Assembly: GCA_030180135.1 (NCBI GenBank) | Contig: CM058235.1 | Location: forward strand, 16,206,720-16,270,719 | Source: Orychophragmus violaceus | Taxonomy: Eukaryota; Streptophyta; Magnoliopsida; Brassicales; Brassicaceae | Reading direction: 5' to 3' | DNA: 64,000 bases | Translations under genes and position numbers: made by a program | Part shown: in pieces, positions 62,281 through 64,000 of the stretch | How the letters are laid out: every line of letters begins with the position of its first letter | How positions within the stretch are numbered: position 1 is the stretch's first letter | Notes under the pieces: generated by a model | The model's database searches: none | What the model was told of the DNA's origin: nothing | The model's input: only the letters and a program-made list of their open reading frames with translations

Positions 62281-62700
62281 GTAATTTTATTTTTTTGGGG
62301 TTTGGCAAATTGACCCGCATAGACTGCGGTTTGAAATCTTATGGCTCAAACCCAACTCACATATATTTTATGAGTCCAAAACTGTGCAAATCTCTGAAAC
62401 TCTATGCATTTTTCCTCTGATTACCATTTTCGCGCAAAAAACATAACTAAATTGACGAATTTATAAAAACCATCACTTTAAGTGGCCTGGCCCGCAAAAC
62501 GTTAACCCGTCAAATAGCATAACCCGAATCCATATAATTTATATCCACAAGATCACTAATTTTTTATTCAGTTTTGCAGCTCATACCCTCCTTGCATTAG
62601 GTTTAGTTGGGCCAAACCCGCATGTCATGGCCCATATTCATACTAGGGATGCAATCCATGATACCTTTATTATATTAATTGGGAAGGGCTTTTGATTTTA
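62281..62700. other. Less AT-rich segment, possible element remnant
   Basis: Contains GACCCGCATAGACTGCGG, GGCCTGGCCCGCAAAACG and AGTTGGGCCAAACCCGCATG, that is, several GGCCCGC-like words, which could be the remains of a non-autonomous DNA element. No termini were defined. Confidence 0.25.
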
Positions 62701-62789
62701 TATTCATTCTCAAAATAGTTAATTACTAATTTTTCATTAATAAAATTAGGTTAATTATTGTATTAACCTTAATTTATATTTGTAATTTT

Positions 62790-63060
62790 ATTATTTTTAA
62801 ATTTTATTATGAAGATATACATAATTTTGGATAAAAAATGAGATGATAAATATGAAATATTTATGAAATTTTTTTAATTTTATTTTGGAGATATACATAA
62901 CATTGAATAACAAATGAAAAGTAAGATAAGATGATAAATATGAAAATATTTACGAAGATTTTTAATTTTATTTTAGAGATATAGATAACTTTCAATGAAA
63001 AAAATAAAAAATGAGCTAATAGATTTGAAAAAGTTTATGAATATTTTTAAATATTTATAA
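62790..63060 (+). repeat. ~95-bp tandem repeat, 3 copies
   Basis: Three imperfect copies each start near TTTTATTTTGGAGATATACA (first copy TTTTATTATGAAGATATACA) and contain GATGATAAATATGAAA-like tracts. AT-rich. Confidence 0.75.
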
Positions 63061-63842
63061 ATATGGTTTTTGGATTTTATATAGTAAATTCATATTATTT
63101 ATATAAATTTGTATATATATGTGATAAAATATTTTAAATAAGATATTTATGTATTGATTTTATACATAAAACATATAATTATATTTTCTTTTATTACTAT
63201 TCATTTTATTTATAATAAATTAAAAAATATCTTATTTATTAAATATACTAATGTATGTATGTTTAATTATTAATCATTTTTTATAAATCTTTATAATATT
63301 ATTGTTATTGTTAAATTAGTTTGATAGTTTTTTATTTAAAAAAATTATGTTTAATATAATACTTGTGCTCGCACATGATGCAATCAAATCATATTAGTTA
63401 TAAACTAAAATCGTAGATTATCTAACCAATTCGGAGCGAAGCAAATTCCAATTTATAAATTGGAATCCTACTAATTGTTGTTTAAGAAGAATGGTTTTAA
63501 GAGTCTCTCAAGGTCACAAGCTGAAGTCTCGAGCGGTCTACAAAAATAATTTAACCTGTTCAAAGAGATTATGGACTAAGTTAAATATTAGATTATTCGG
63601 CACCACATATTGTATATATAGAGAGAGAGTTAGCCTTTTCCGTCCAAGAACTTGAGGTATCAAATTGTCAACGTATATTCTTGATTCCTTGGATAAAAAA
63701 AATAAAGAAATAAACACCTACACTTGCATTCGGTATACTTTTTTCAGAAAATTTGGACACCAAAAGAATCAAGACATCATTTTTATTTTCATAATTAAAC
63801 AATAATAATACTATAGGTAGAAAAGAAAAACAAAATAATTAA
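63061..63842. other. AT-rich intergenic stretch before the edge gene
   Basis: No repeat family is assigned. It would be the 3' flank of the minus-strand frame at the edge. A short GA microsatellite lies at about 63,620. Confidence 0.4.
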
Positions 63843-63998
63843 TCAAGGCGAAATCTTGGACCGGGAAGTAACTTTGGATGAGGAACACTTAACAGAAACA
63901 AGAGGATGATAATTTACAAACCGGCTCGGAGCGGATCTCGGTCGGAACCCCTTAGGCTTACAACTCTTTACTTCTGTCCCACGGAAAATATGATTCTT
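63843..63998 (-). CDS. Possible C-terminus of a small secreted-peptide precursor (partial)
   Basis: On the minus strand 51 codons stay open from the window edge to TGA at 63,845-63,843. They stand out by GC content from the AT-rich flank. The reading ends SVKCSSSKVTSRSKISP and contains KGFRPRSAPSRFVNYHPL. PRSAPSRFVN resembles the PPSAPSKRHN core of IDA-type signalling peptides at six of ten positions, and a KG precedes it as in that family. The start and any signal peptide lie outside the window. The match is short, so function is tentative and a chance frame is possible. Confidence 0.35.
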   Translation of the reverse strand, partial: KNHIFRGTEVKSCKPKGFRPRSAPSRFVNYHPLVSVKCSSSKVTSRSKISP

Positions 63999-64000
63999 CG

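Overview
This is eukaryotic plant DNA, almost certainly from a Brassicaceae species. Two host genes are complete and face each other: a UDP-glycosyltransferase that I recognise as the UGT86A2 type (39,781-42,192, plus strand) and an ABCG half-transporter that I recognise as the ABCG3/WBC3 type (46,359-43,215, minus strand). The same pair sits side by side in Arabidopsis thaliana (At2g28080 and At2g28070), so the core looks like conserved microsynteny inside a repeat-rich neighbourhood. A third, partial host gene may enter at the right edge (minus strand, stop at 63,843).

Left arm (1-39.4 kb) is nearly all transposable elements: a decayed Ty1/copia element (261-5,428); a CACTA transposon remnant with TNP2-like coding traces (about 6,410-8,090); a dead L1-type LINE (about 8,700-14,236); a poly(A)-ended segment of unknown type (about 14,850-16,250); a non-autonomous Mutator-like element with about 250-bp inverted termini (16,327-18,345); a CCCGAA-rich repeat (18,494-18,985); a second LINE (about 19,556-27,075) whose 3' end is split by a 1.79-kb solo LTR (25,209-26,998); and a Tat-type Ty3/gypsy element (27,369-39,389) split by an antisense Athila-like element (30,138-36,031). 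The last three LTR insertions are fixed by perfect 5-bp target-site duplications (TATTT, GCAAC, AATAC).

Middle (39.4-47 kb): only about 390 bp separate the Tat element from the UGT start codon. The UGT has one 975-bp intron. A copia/TRIM-like remnant lies 98 bp past its stop. ABCG3 has ten coding exons (721 aa) and probably a 5'UTR intron. Its nucleotide-binding domain keeps Walker A and B but has non-canonical signature and H-loop residues.

Right arm (47-64 kb) is AT-rich and repetitive: a Stowaway-type MITE inside a larger inverted-repeat MITE (47,214-47,723), about seven copies of a ~220-bp tandem repeat (47,800-49,215), a lone LTR fragment related to the nested Athila-like element (about 51,000-51,740), a tandem array of four ~2.07-kb units (52,640-61,515), a ~95-bp tandem repeat, and the possible partial gene.

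The most notable items are the spliced antisense gene inside the pol-less Tat element, the gag/protease-only Athila-like element with its TCGATCGA motifs, the ~2-kb tandem array with complementary deletions, and the edge reading frame with an IDA-like motif. I saw no tRNA, rRNA or CRISPR structure.
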